This document shows positions 1 to 12,774 of a DNA stretch of 20,438 nt, piece after piece. Under the pieces are notes generated by a model. It did not search any database and was not told where the DNA came from. It was given only the letters and a program-made list of their open reading frames with translations. The number at the start of each line of letters is the position of its first letter. The first letter of the stretch is position 1. Source of the DNA: Cerioporus squamosus (Eukaryota > Basidiomycota > Agaricomycetes > Polyporales > Polyporaceae); contig JABYQS010000496.1 in the NCBI GenBank assembly GCA_022592435.1, positions 1 through 20,438 on the forward strand. The letters run 5' to 3'. The position numbers and the translations under genes were made by a program.

Positions 1-33
1 TAGGATCAGAAGCTCTTGCATAACAAGCCCAAA
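1..33. repeat. Direct repeat, copy 1 (partner 1541-1573)
   Basis: The first 33 bases match 1541-1573 at 27 of 33 positions without gaps, including an unbroken 15-base core (12-26 against 1552-1566). The second copy lies about 310 bp downstream of the stop codon of the secreted-protein gene at 704-1231. The simplest reading is that this copy is the 3' flank of a related gene lying just outside the window, so the locus may be a tandem duplication. No similarity continues beyond the repeat on the right side, and what precedes it on the left is not visible. Confidence 0.6.
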
Positions 34-583
34 CATCCTTGGCGCTTCCTCCCCCCAGCCCATCTTGAACGTGCGCGCGTACGCTGATCACCGCCAAAAT
101 CCTGCACGGCAAGTCGCAACGTATAATTATCCTCCGAGTTCAACACTGATACTCAAGGCTTGCAGAAATTTACTTTAATCGCAAAGTCCAGCGTTGTCCG
201 AGCCCTTCACTGTATGAAGCACAACAACGGACTGTCTGGCCGTCACTGGCATGACCGCGGGACACTATGACTGTCTCTCTTCCTTACTACAGAACCTGCA
301 GCTATGTGCATTCTCAACATCTAATACAACCGCAACGATCTGCCTCGGCGCAAGTCAGCGCGGTTGGTTGAACTGGTAGCTTACCACGACCACCTGAAGT
401 TCATCATCGTGTCGCCCGCGCTGCCGTCGGCGCTGTGAGAACTCGACGACTCATGCGTTGTCCTCATCTCAGGCTTTCATTGCGATTCCCTCTCCGTGAC
501 TGCATCTCGACACACCATAACTGATACCATCGCTACTCTCAATTGCAGGTGCGGCTATCCCGGGACGCCGGGCTTCGCTCTGG
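34..583. other. Intergenic region upstream of the secreted-protein gene
   Basis: I see no coding region, RNA gene or repeat here beyond the edge repeat. The stretch is probably the 3' flank of an upstream gene plus the promoter of the gene starting at 704. Confidence 0.5.
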
Positions 584-590
584 TATAAGA
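584..590 (+). promoter_or_regulatory. Probable TATA box of the secreted-protein gene
   Basis: TATAAGA lies 120 bp upstream of the start codon at 704, and the leader between them is pyrimidine-rich in its last part. Position and sequence suit a fungal core promoter; function is inferred. Confidence 0.5.
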
Positions 591-703
591 ATGCCATCAC
601 CGGCGACCGCTCCATTCAAGCACGTCCGAAGTTATTTTCTCGAGCTGCGCTCGCTGGTCCTCTCCCATCCTCCTGTCCCCGCTGCCGCCTCGACCCTCCG
701 GCC

Positions 704-1231
704 ATGCATTTCGCACTAGTCTTCGCCCTGGCGGCGTCCCTCGTCGCAAGCAGTGCTGCGGGGGTGATCAAACGTGTACGTACTCATGCCCTCCCGAACC
801 CGCCACCATGCCGTGCGCTCAAGCAATTCGTGTCTCCTAGCTCGAGCGAAACGTGAAGCTTTGCATAGACGTCGACTTCCAAGACTGCCAAGACGACTCT
901 GTCGAGCTCGACACGTGCATCACCCTCGATCCCGACTTGGACAACCAGATTTCGAGCTTAAGGCCGGACGAATGCACGTCTTGCGTTGGTACGTTGCTTC
1001 TCTGCTCTCTTTCGACCTTGGTGGCGCTGGTACTTACTTTCCCTCTGCAGTTTTTGAGTGAGTGTTGATAGGCGGCGTGCGTGACGATGTTGACAGGCAC
1101 GACTTCGCAGCGATATAGACTGTCAGCAACAGATAACGACGGTCTTCGGTGCGCTGGACGCCTCTGGGAATCCTGAATTTAACGACCGGATCTCGTCCTT
1201 CAAGTGCAACGATTTCTGTGGTGCAGCATGA
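704..1231 (+). CDS. Small secreted cysteine-rich protein, beta-gamma-crystallin-like
   Basis: Four exons: 704-775, 841-988, 1051-1057 and 1111-1231, all with GT-AG introns (65, 62 and 53 bp), giving 115 residues. The start is the first ATG after the TATA box and opens a signal peptide (hydrophobic residues 3-19). A Lys-Arg pair at residues 23-24, exactly at the first exon junction, looks like a Kex2 processing site. The mature part has eight cysteines (32, 40, 50, 69, 72, 80, 108, 112) and two copies of the (D/N)(D/N)xxSS calcium clamp of beta-gamma-crystallins: DNQISS at 58-63 and NDRISS at 100-105. Similar small secreted crystallin-fold proteins occur widely in basidiomycetes, with no settled role. 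Exon 3 is only 7 nt; skipping it gives an immediate stop, and including it restores the C-x-x-F-D-D-I-D-C segment. Signal peptide and exon structure are seen; calcium binding is inferred. Confidence 0.8.
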
Positions 1232-1676
1232 GGGGCCTATCCTCAGCCTTCCAGTGGGCACGGATCTCTGAGGAACCAAAGGGACCACAAGGCGGAAGGG
1301 GGTAGAGGACATAGGGATTGAGGTCCGAGGATTGATTGGGAAGTCGCCATTGGTTGTCAGGCATCACTGTGCATAGCTATGTCTCTGCTAGAGGATGCAC
1401 ACAGTCCCCGCACTCCGTGTGCCAGCACGAATCGCGATGAAACACCGTGCATTGCGCAGCTGTGCGGCAAGAAAGAGCTGTGACACTAGCGACTCGGAAG
1501 CTCTCGGATCATCATGGGTGAGGAGGATGTTTGCGCTTGTTAGGATTGAAGGCTCTTGCATAACAAAGCCAAATAGTTAGCGTCAACGCGTTCAGCGCGC
1601 GAAGCCCTTCGATGCTGCTGTACATGAGTAGTTCATTCGAACCACTGTAATCAGTACGCTGAGCTTGCGGTGCGCC
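1232..1676. other. Intergenic region with second repeat copy
   Basis: This is the 3' flank of the secreted-protein gene and the short promoter of the next gene. It contains the second repeat copy and no coding sequence I can support. No clear TATA box is seen in the roughly 100 bp between the repeat and the next start codon. Confidence 0.5.
1541..1573. repeat. Direct repeat, copy 2 (partner 1-33)
   Basis: Second copy of the imperfect 33-bp repeat (27 of 33 identical to 1-33). It lies between the secreted-protein gene and the next gene, in the 3' flank of the former. Confidence 0.6.
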
Positions 1677-2780
1677 ATGGTCTCCGCGGACTCGCAGCGA
1701 TCCAGGTTACTCGAAGACCCTCGCCTCGTCGACAACCTGAACGAGCTCATCGCCAAGCTGTCCATCCCCCTCCCATTTGCTCTCGAAACGCCATGGGACC
1801 TCACACCTGGCCTGCTGCTTGGCATCCTCGAGTCTATCCTGCAACAGAGGCTCCCAATACCTCATGTGGTACGCGCATCGCGCGATTTCGCGAACAAGGT
1901 GCAAGCGATGAAGATCTTCCTCGGCGTGTTCGAGAACGACATCCTGGGCGGGGAGGACGTCGGATTGAGCGACGTCGATCCGCGGAGGCTGGCCGCAGGA
2001 GAAGAGGATGAGGTTGAGTTCGTCGGTGAGCTCCTATGCTGGCTTGGAAGGCAGAGAGGCATCCTTGCAGGTCCGTCGCACGCAGACGACCTGCCACCTA
2101 CCCTTCCCCCGCGCGTACATCGACGCGCCGCGTCCCCATCCACACATTCCACGGTCACGAGCGGTGCGCATTCAAACTTGTCTATGATGCCCACCCTGCT
2201 CGCCGACACCGACACCACCATCGACTCGGTAGCATCAGAGCCTCTGCCTCCGCTCGCCCACCCAGAGCTTCCGGAGTTGCCTACCCTCCCGAACCTTGCT
2301 TCCTCCACTGGGAGCGCCTCGCGCAGGTCGCAGCCTCGGTGCATCCATGAAGTCGAGGACCCATCCTTCGCCATCGATGTGGACCTGGGTCTCGACGCAT
2401 CCGCGGAGACGTCCGTCTGCCATTGTACGTCCGCGGACGAGGAGGATGATCTCCCACCGATCCCCAAGACCCCCATCCCGGTCCGCTACAACGGATGGAT
2501 ACACAGGGCGGACGAGAATGCCGAGTTGCAGTTTTACTACCAGCGGCGTTCGCCTCCGAGTGCACTTCCCTCTACTGGAAGCCGTCGCGTGAAGTCATAC
2601 TCTGGCTTCTCATCCTCCCCGTCCCATCCACACAGTCATTCTTCTGACACAAGTGGGGCGCGACGGATCATCACTCCTCACAACGCGCCTACCGAGTACA
2701 CCCTCGCGTTGTTGAACGAGCGTGCCAGGTTGCTCGATGAGTTGGCGCGAGTCAAGGGATCTCCGTCAGTGGCTCAGTAG
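1677..2780 (+). CDS. Hypothetical protein with N-terminal CH-like (CEP95/DUF5745-type) domain
   Basis: A single uninterrupted exon of 367 residues. The start is the ATG in a good context (GCCATGG); the frame extends a few codons upstream but offers no other ATG. Residues about 14-130 form a compact helical domain with pattern LNELIAKLSIPLP, a leucine-rich GLLLGILESIL segment, KVQAMKIFLG, and a closing VEFVGELLCWLG. The order matches the calponin-homology-like fold at the N terminus of centrosomal CEP95 and of fungal DUF5745 proteins, a family related to the CH domains of NDC80/NUF2-type proteins. Residues about 130-335 are Ser/Pro-rich and probably disordered. Residues about 339-360 (LALLNERARLLDELARVK) form a short amphipathic helix, likely a coiled coil. 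A cytoskeletal or microtubule role is inference from the fold only. The domain assignment is from pattern recognition and could be wrong. Confidence 0.8.
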   Translation: MVSADSQRSRLLEDPRLVDNLNELIAKLSIPLPFALETPWDLTPGLLLGILESILQQRLPIPHVVRASRDFANKVQAMKIFLGVFENDILGGEDVGLSDVDPRRLAAGEEDEVEFVGELLCWLGRQRGILAGPSHADDLPPTLPPRVHRRAASPSTHSTVTSGAHSNLSMMPTLLADTDTTIDSVASEPLPPLAHPELPELPTLPNLASSTGSASRRSQPRCIHEVEDPSFAIDVDLGLDASAETSVCHCTSADEEDDLPPIPKTPIPVRYNGWIHRADENAELQFYYQRRSPPSALPSTGSRRVKSYSGFSSSPSHPHSHSSDTSGARRIITPHNAPTEYTLALLNERARLLDELARVKGSPSVAQ

Positions 2781-2961
2781 CAGGAACGGGTGGGTTTGCT
2801 TGGTTGTCATCCGGTGTCTCTGTTTTCGGTATCTCGTCTTGTCCGTTTCCTCCCATACGTCGCTGTCGTACGTCTGCTTGCTATCCCTGTGCTTTCTGGA
2901 TTTTGTTTGCGCTCTGCATTCCTAGCTCTGATCTCTTGTCTATATCTCACAGCAGCTTGTC

Positions 2962-2986
2962 GCGGGTGGTTAGCGACACCACCCGC
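2962..2986 (+). other. Perfect 9-bp hairpin in 3' flank
   Basis: GCGGGTGGT (2962-2970) pairs exactly with ACCACCCGC (2978-2986) across a 7-nt loop, about 180 bp after the stop codon at 2780 in a T-rich stretch that looks like 3' UTR. It may be an RNA structure near the transcript end; no function is shown. Confidence 0.35.
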
Positions 2987-5231
2987 ACGATGTATCAATC
3001 TTTTCGACCTCCCTGGGTACACAAGCCAAGTCCGGTTAGACCTATGATCGCAGATGTCGATCGAAGGGCTGATTAGCTCCGTCCCGCACGTCCGTTTGAA
3101 GCCCGAATGGCATGCAGGGTACGCAGTTTATGCCGTCTGGACGGCGTGCTGTAGTACCGCCGGCCCGGGGGTTGCTTGCGAGGTGACATGTTCGTGAGGC
3201 TCTGCCGGGCCGGACTTGGACCATGCAAATCTGAGCTGGCTGTGAACCAGCTGCATGAAAGTGCTTCAAAATCAACAAACTTCCCGTATATGCCCGTGCA
3301 GCATCACCTCAAACACCGAATGGCGCCATCTCGACGCACGCAGCACTCCGTCCACGCGGTAGAACCACGGACGCCCTGTGTACGAACAAGGCTCAAGGGC
3401 CTGACAGACGCGGCAGCGTCTCGCCCACCGCCACCACCCCGATCAGCCCCGGACGTCCCGCATCGAGCGCAGGTGATCGCTGTCGCAGTCGCCCGGGGAG
3501 TGACACAGACGCATGACAGCGGGAATCCCTCCGCCTAACATTGTCCCGACACTCTGCGGGGCGGGGAAGACATCTATCTGAGGCGGGGAGGGTCCTCGCT
3601 GGAACCTCGGTGGGCGCCGTAAGGTTCGGGTTGTCGTTCGTGCGGGAGTGGGGTTGTGCCGCACGATTGACCGAGCGCGCGCCAGGCTGTCGAAGCAGCG
3701 ATACGAACTCGGAGTCACAGAGACGCGTCGCGCTGTACGCACAGAGACAACCGAGCGCAGAGACGGCCCGGGTCGTTCGTGAAGAGGAGGCCGCAGTACT
3801 CGTACTTTGGAAGACGGCACCTCGAGGTCGCTGCGTCCGCTCGTCGCAGGAAGCGTCTGCATTGCATGGCGAAGAACTCCTCGGAAGCTTGAGCCTGTCG
3901 GACACCTGTAGAGATTGCCGGCGGTACCTCAGGACTCTCGATAGCACCCAGGTCTGACGAGCATACATCGGAAGGACGGAGGTAATTCTGTCAGATGCAG
4001 ACGTGGTGTCGCACATGTCTACTGTCAACCGACAGGATGCTTGAGGCGGCAGTACGATGTTCCAGGACGTCTGACCGCCGTCGTGGCGGTCGGCGAAAGC
4101 GCGGAAAGCACACGATGGCAAGCCCCCGCCTGCCTGGACGCATCTGGCTCGATATCCTGCGTGCTTTGTGTTCCGTATGAGCGACTGCAGGTGGGATGCG
4201 GCGCGCTTCAATCGAGTTGCAAGCTGCAACTCACCATCCACGCCTCCGACGACTGGCTCCACGGCCCGCCCGGCCACGCGGTGAGGAGCCCGGTGTGGAT
4301 CGTGGGACGGCGACCTTGCTAAGTTGGGGTGCGCAAGGAGAAAGAGGCTTTAGACTTCGGTCCAGGCCCGGGGGACCGACCTGTCCAGGTTGGGGCTCGG
4401 GGCGGAGGGGGTTAAGTCCGACAAGGTTGGCTGGACGACGTGGGAGGCAATCGTCGTACCACTCCGTGAACGTGAACGTGGTCCCGGGCACGGTGCGGGA
4501 GCGTGGCCCGTCGACGCAGCAGCCCCTCCCACAGCCCATGCTTCAGGCTACAGATCCAGGGAAGGCCTGGGCTTCGCCTGTCGGTGCCCACACGCACGGT
4601 GGATGATGATGACGAGCGTTCGAGCACTTTCGTGATAAACTGATAGACATGGTCCAGCCGGGAGAGCACGACGACGGAGAGGCCGTACAGCGTCCGTGTG
4701 CGCGTGTGTCCGTGCGTTCCTCGCGCGCACCCTGCTGGGTGCAGCTGGGTGATGTGGGGCGACATATTCGTATACGCCGTGCAACAACCTCCGGGCGCGA
4801 AGTGTCTGTACCCGAGTTGCAATTCGAAGTCGAACGGCTAGAGATCCCATACGCAGGGGCCAGCGATACGGTGACACGATCCGCGATCTCATGGCCTCAG
4901 GAGCGAGCCTCTGATAGGCAATTCTCCGCACCGCGTTCTCCAGACTCCACCGCGACAGATCTTCCTGGGACCGTGGAAAGTGCCGCGGTACAGAGCCCGA
5001 CAGAACGTGCACACACGCACATAGACAGAGAGTTGGCTGTTCTCAGTTTGGGGGCGGGCTGCGCGCGGGGTAACTCGGTAAACCTTGATAGGCACGCAGC
5101 GGGGTGCGGGGAAGGGCCCCAGCTCGGCTGAACCTCGCCGCAACCCCGCACCTACCGTTGGGGACGCTGGTGCACAGTGTACCCACAGCCCGTCCACCCT
5201 GCACGTTCCTACCGAGCGCGCCCGGCACCCG

Positions 5232-5248
5232 CTCGGGAGAAACAGGAG
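5232..5248. repeat. 17-bp exact direct repeat, copy 1
   Basis: The 17-mer CTCGGGAGAAACAGGAG occurs here and again at 5642-5658, 410 bp apart. Flanks do not obviously match. An exact 17-base match is unlikely by chance in 20 kb, but its meaning is unknown. Confidence 0.5.
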
Positions 5249-5641
5249 GATAGAAGTGCCCAGGACGAGCACGATGGGCCGCGGCGCGAAGGGTGGAGAA
5301 AATTAGACAGGAGCTTGTCTGAGAGCATGGGTAGAAGAGAAGGGAGAGAAGAGGCCGCAGGTGGGGGCGTGCGAGTGCCTCGTACGGTTTCGCCCCTGCT
5401 GGGATGCGTATACGGCTGCTGAGAACGGCGCGACGGAAAGGAGACGGGAGGAGAGACGTGATGACCGGGCGGACTTCGATGTCTATCGCTGTAGATCGCA
5501 GAGAATAGACGTGAGATGGGCGGCCGAGCCGACGCATGCACGCGGTAACCCTGCGCACGATTGCAATTTGCGGGTGTCGTACAGCGGCTACATAGCTTGT
5601 GGCACGTCGCCGGCGACAGCGAGGTTCGCCCGCGGGGAGCT

Positions 5642-5658
5642 CTCGGGAGAAACAGGAG
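5642..5658. repeat. 17-bp exact direct repeat, copy 2
   Basis: Second copy of the 17-mer described at 5232-5248. Confidence 0.5.
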
Positions 5659-8400
5659 CAGGGACGACGAGAGCAGCCTGGATTGCGGTCGGTGGTGTTC
5701 TGTGAGTCGTCTGCGGCTCTCGTGCCTGCACAGCGAGGCACCACACGCACGCCGGCTGACGACATCGTCCACAAACGTAGGCATTGAAAGTCCATACCGG
5801 GTTCCGTCCGCCGCGGCGTGGCGACGATGCCCAGCGCGGTGTTCTCATCGAGGATTTGCGTGCGCTGGTAGTGCTGTCACGGTGGGCCGCAACTCGCGCC
5901 TGGCGATCTTGGACCCCGGCCAGACTCGAGAACGAGAAGCGGAGGCGAACTCGGGCGACCTGGAGATGCCGTGTGTCAGTCAGCCAATGAGTCAGTCGGT
6001 CTCCTCCGCCTCATTTCACAAGGCGATCAGGACGCAAGAGACACGCACTTCCTAAAACCAGCGCGGGAACCGCCGCCGTGCCCCACGCCTGCGCTTCCAT
6101 TCAGGAGCACGAACTCACAAGCTGGGCTTCGCGACTTCTCGACGACGTCGATGCGCTTCTCCGGAGAGTCGCGGACGTGCCGCGAGCAGTCTCGAGCATC
6201 CCGCGCGCTGCAGTCAGCGAACACTGGCAAGATTCAGGACTCACGACGGGCGCGTCCGAAGTGCGGATTGTGCGTTGGCGGGTAGTCACCACCGACGCGC
6301 ATGACTCCCAGCTGGCCGCCCGTATCGCCTGGTGGCCGCGCGGCCGCGTCCGTCTTCGTCTAGAAGTGCATGTGCGTGATTGCGAGATGAATGCGGCGGA
6401 TACCGTGGACGTAGACGTAGACGACGTACGTACATGGCTGGTTCCAATTCGGCTCTTTCACCGGGCACCGAGCGGTTGGTGGGTACTGACTGCGATTAGC
6501 TGTCCGTGTCCCCGGCCTGTAAACCTACGTTCCAGTCGGACAGGCTCCCGTTGTCGCGGAGGCGAATAGAGAATACTCACTTACGACGGCATTGAGCTGC
6601 CCTGACCCACGAGTGACCTGCGCGTGCCCCCCAGTCCGCCTGACGAGCAGGGGGAGTTGAACGACTTTCTTGGCAACGCATCGGTGAGTTGGCTTACGAC
6701 GAGTACGCAGCCCTAGGCAGCACTACGGGATTTGCCTACTTACCGAGAGTACCGTCACAGCAGGTCACAACGGTGTCTTGCACAAGCGGTGCTCGTTCCT
6801 GGAGATCAGGTTTGTGGTTGCCTTGCGCGTACATTCCTTTTCCGGTAAGCGAGCGCCGAAGCGATTGTCTGACAATCCCCGAAGAGCGCTCTCAGTGCAT
6901 GCGTGGTTCGATGAGTCGAGACCAGCTCGACGGCGACCTTACCGTCCGGAACGCTACGAAGACCTGGAGTTAGGGAGGACGTGACTTCGTACACACGCCG
7001 GAAGTTGACTTGCATGTATGCGAACCTGAGTGTCTTTGACCGTGATCGTTCCGGCTGGAAGGACAGCAGACGTCATGCAATGCGACTGGAGGAGGTCTGG
7101 GTTGACCTAGACGCGAGGAAGGACGTACACGTCGTCAGAAGGCATGCTCTTCTGCGCAGCTGGGAGCCAACAGGCATACAAGAACGCGCCCTGAGATGCC
7201 GTACAATACAACGCATTTCCGTCGGTGGTCTCCGTTCTGATCGAGGAAGTTGAGTTGCCGGGCTACAGGAGATGGGCATCGAGGGGCGACATGGCCGGTG
7301 TATCGAGTTTTGGCACCAGGAGTCCGCGGCGGGTGTGACTTTTGCCTTGGCCAGTACGGTCTGGAAGGCGTTCGACACTCTACCTGGCGTCGTGCAGCAT
7401 CCGAGCTGGTGGCCTAGAATGTTTCGAGTGCGTGCATCGCGGTGGCACGACAACCCACGACACAGGAGGGAGGTCGGGCTGCGCTACCAAACGTGGGCGC
7501 TCCCGAGCGGTCGAAGTACATAGTCTGTCAATTCGCGGAGATAAGACTCGCTCCGAACACCGGGGTTTCGTCCAGAACTCGCTGCGCTGCCTGAGAAAGG
7601 ATGGACATAACGAAAGAGACCGTTGAGACTGACATCACAACGTACGTGAGGCATCGAGTGGCAATCATAGGTCCCGAGTACTTACGATGGCATTTTCGAG
7701 GTTTCCGAGAGGCGACGGAGCGCTGGGGTCGTAAACCCCTCGTCATCGAGGGACGAGGAGTCAAATATGTGAACCCGGGAACACGCTGGACTGGGCGAGA
7801 ACGAGTGATCAGCGTCGCTGGACTCGCAGAGGGCTATCAAGGCAAGGCCATATGGGCCGCGCTAGACCGCGATAATCGTCAGCGTCGCCGCCATATGTGT
7901 CCATGGCCGCTGCCGGAGACCTCGGGCGCCGCATGGAGTGGGTTTGGGGTGTCTTACACATCGTTGCGGATGAAGAATGGTGAGAGGGGTGTCCGACAGA
8001 CACCGACGCAGACCGTCGCGGTAAGCAAGCAAAATAGACGGCGGGCTGTCTTTGCGCCATGCGGGGAATAATTGTGCGACTACGCCCGGCGCACCAAACA
8101 GGGCCGGTCCCCGTGGGGAGCGAAGGTGATGCTGGGGATGCTTGTGATTTCTGCACATAGGCGGAGGAATCTGGAGATAAGTACTAGTCGCGATATGGGG
8201 TTGATCGGTGCAGAGTTGTGCATTCGCGCGTCATGCTGCGTCATGTTCATCTCAGATGGGGGATTGCCGCCGACTAGAGCGGTACCTGCCCCGCACTAAG
8301 CACTTAGCACTGCGACGAACGATAAGAGACCGCGAGTGGCCGACATCGCCGGATGTGTACGTCGGGCGTCGGGGGGCGGCGTGCTGCGCGACGGCAGGGC

Positions 8401-11637
<3,237 letters not shown>

Positions 11638-12774
11638 GTTGCTTCCTGAGGACCAGGTGCGACGCTCAGCTCTGTGGGAGGTGCACGGTGCACACGAGAC
11701 CAGACCAGACGAGCCCAGCCGACGGGCGGAGGAGGATCGTCAACGATATCGACTCCGATGATCGAGGAGCGAGAAGACATGCTGTGGTGCCTGTGTACGA
11801 TTCCGGTTTACCGTTTGTTTGATTCGTGTTCGGTGTTCCCGTGTTTCGTGTTTCGATGACTCTGAAGATACCCTCTCGGACGAGCCTTCCATCTGGCCGT
11901 AATCCCGCTCCGACGATTTGCTTGCTCGCTTTCACTTAGTGCATACATACATACTACATAGACTCCCCCACTCTGCCCATTGTTCTGAAGATGTGTATTA
12001 TCACCACCACCACCACCACCACCACCCTGCTCCCATATGCCCTATAATTCCAGACTTGTGCTTGTGCGTTCGAGTGTCTCTCGACCCACAGCCCGGACTC
12101 CGTTTATCATAGTCCGTAGAATACGAACATGACCCACACTGATCTCGACTACACATACAGACGATATATGTTTGCGTTTCTCCGTGCGTATCAGCGTAGT
12201 GTCCCCGGTTAACGTTACTCCGTGCTGCCTCACGTTGGGCGAGCATCACACCCACGTTCCTCGTTCCCGCCACTAATGCCGCCACCTAGACTCTATGTTT
12301 CGAGTAGTTCGAGATCCGTACATCTCCATGGGGGTCCGCCCGACTTGCGTGCAGTTGTACATGTACATACGCCGGCGTGGCTCCCACTTGCCCCGTGTTT
12401 GCTTCACGTTTACGACGTATTTAGACTTTGGCAGAACGCTCATGACGACTGTAGACTGTGCTCTAGACATTTGCATTTATTTATTGCTCCATTAGACCGC
12501 TCGCTCCCTGGGCTTCGAAGTGTGTGTCTCGGTGAGAAGTCGGGCGAACTTGGTAGTGGCAAACCAGCGCTTGCAATATGGACGAGGTTACTTGGGCGCC
12601 TAGCTTGTCGCGGGAGAACGCGAGCGGCGCGTAGGACGTGTGCAGGGTCCTGCACACACCTTGACCTTGACTTCCTCCGTGACCCGTCCACCCCTCCGGA
12701 AATCTATACTGTCTTCCTGCGCGACAATCTCGGAGGAGCGTCTTCAGGAGCACTGAAGGACCCCAGCACCCGCA
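11638..12774. other. Intergenic: creA 3' flank and DCTN4 promoter
   Basis: T-rich 3' UTR-like sequence follows creA, with a CATA run near 11941 and a CAC microsatellite at 12002-12025. A perfect 12-bp palindrome, TGTACATGTACA, lies at 12356-12367. No coding sequence with recognisable features is present. Confidence 0.5.
12002..12025. repeat. (CAC)8 microsatellite
   Basis: Eight uninterrupted CAC units in the region downstream of creA. It is probably non-coding and likely length-variable between strains. Confidence 0.9.

Larger units (their letters stand above)
2990..8400. other. Long interval without a supportable gene
   Basis: Over 5 kb of GC-rich DNA with many open frames of 60-290 codons on both strands but none with a recognisable domain, conserved motif, believable start plus splice structure, or codon use like the neighbouring genes. 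Long frames are expected by chance at this base composition. I found no reverse transcriptase, integrase, transposase, long terminal repeat, tRNA or rRNA signature. Possible contents are a decayed mobile element, a non-coding transcript, or a gene hidden by sequencing deletions such as those seen after 15 kb. Confidence 0.5.

Noticed and set aside
3393..4277. 294-codon open frame on the minus strand, the longest in the gene-poor interval
   Set aside because: No recognisable motif or domain, unremarkable composition rich in Arg and Ser as expected from random GC-rich DNA, and no promoter or splice context.
6078..6569. 163-codon open frame on the + strand
   Set aside because: The middle part looks mildly protein-like, but the end is low quality, there is no known motif and codon choice does not resemble the neighbouring genes.
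6560..7015. Several GTAAGT-like donors on the minus strand (near 6590, 6745 and 7680) suggesting a spliced gene
   Set aside because: Candidate exons between them can be kept open in more than one frame and none gives a recognisable protein, so the donors alone do not support a gene.
7601..8071. 156-codon + strand frame beginning MDITKETVETDITTYVRHRV
   Set aside because: The start is in a fair context and the first 20 residues faintly recall NACHT-type NTPases, but the rest does not, the end is low-complexity basic, and codon use is unlike the real genes. An orphan gene is possible but unsupported.
12002..12025. CAC run as a possible CRISPR-like or regulatory array
   Set aside because: A plain trinucleotide microsatellite without spacers.
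12356..12367. 12-bp palindrome TGTACATGTACA
   Set aside because: Could be a dimeric factor site, but it is a single occurrence of simple alternating sequence with no supporting context.
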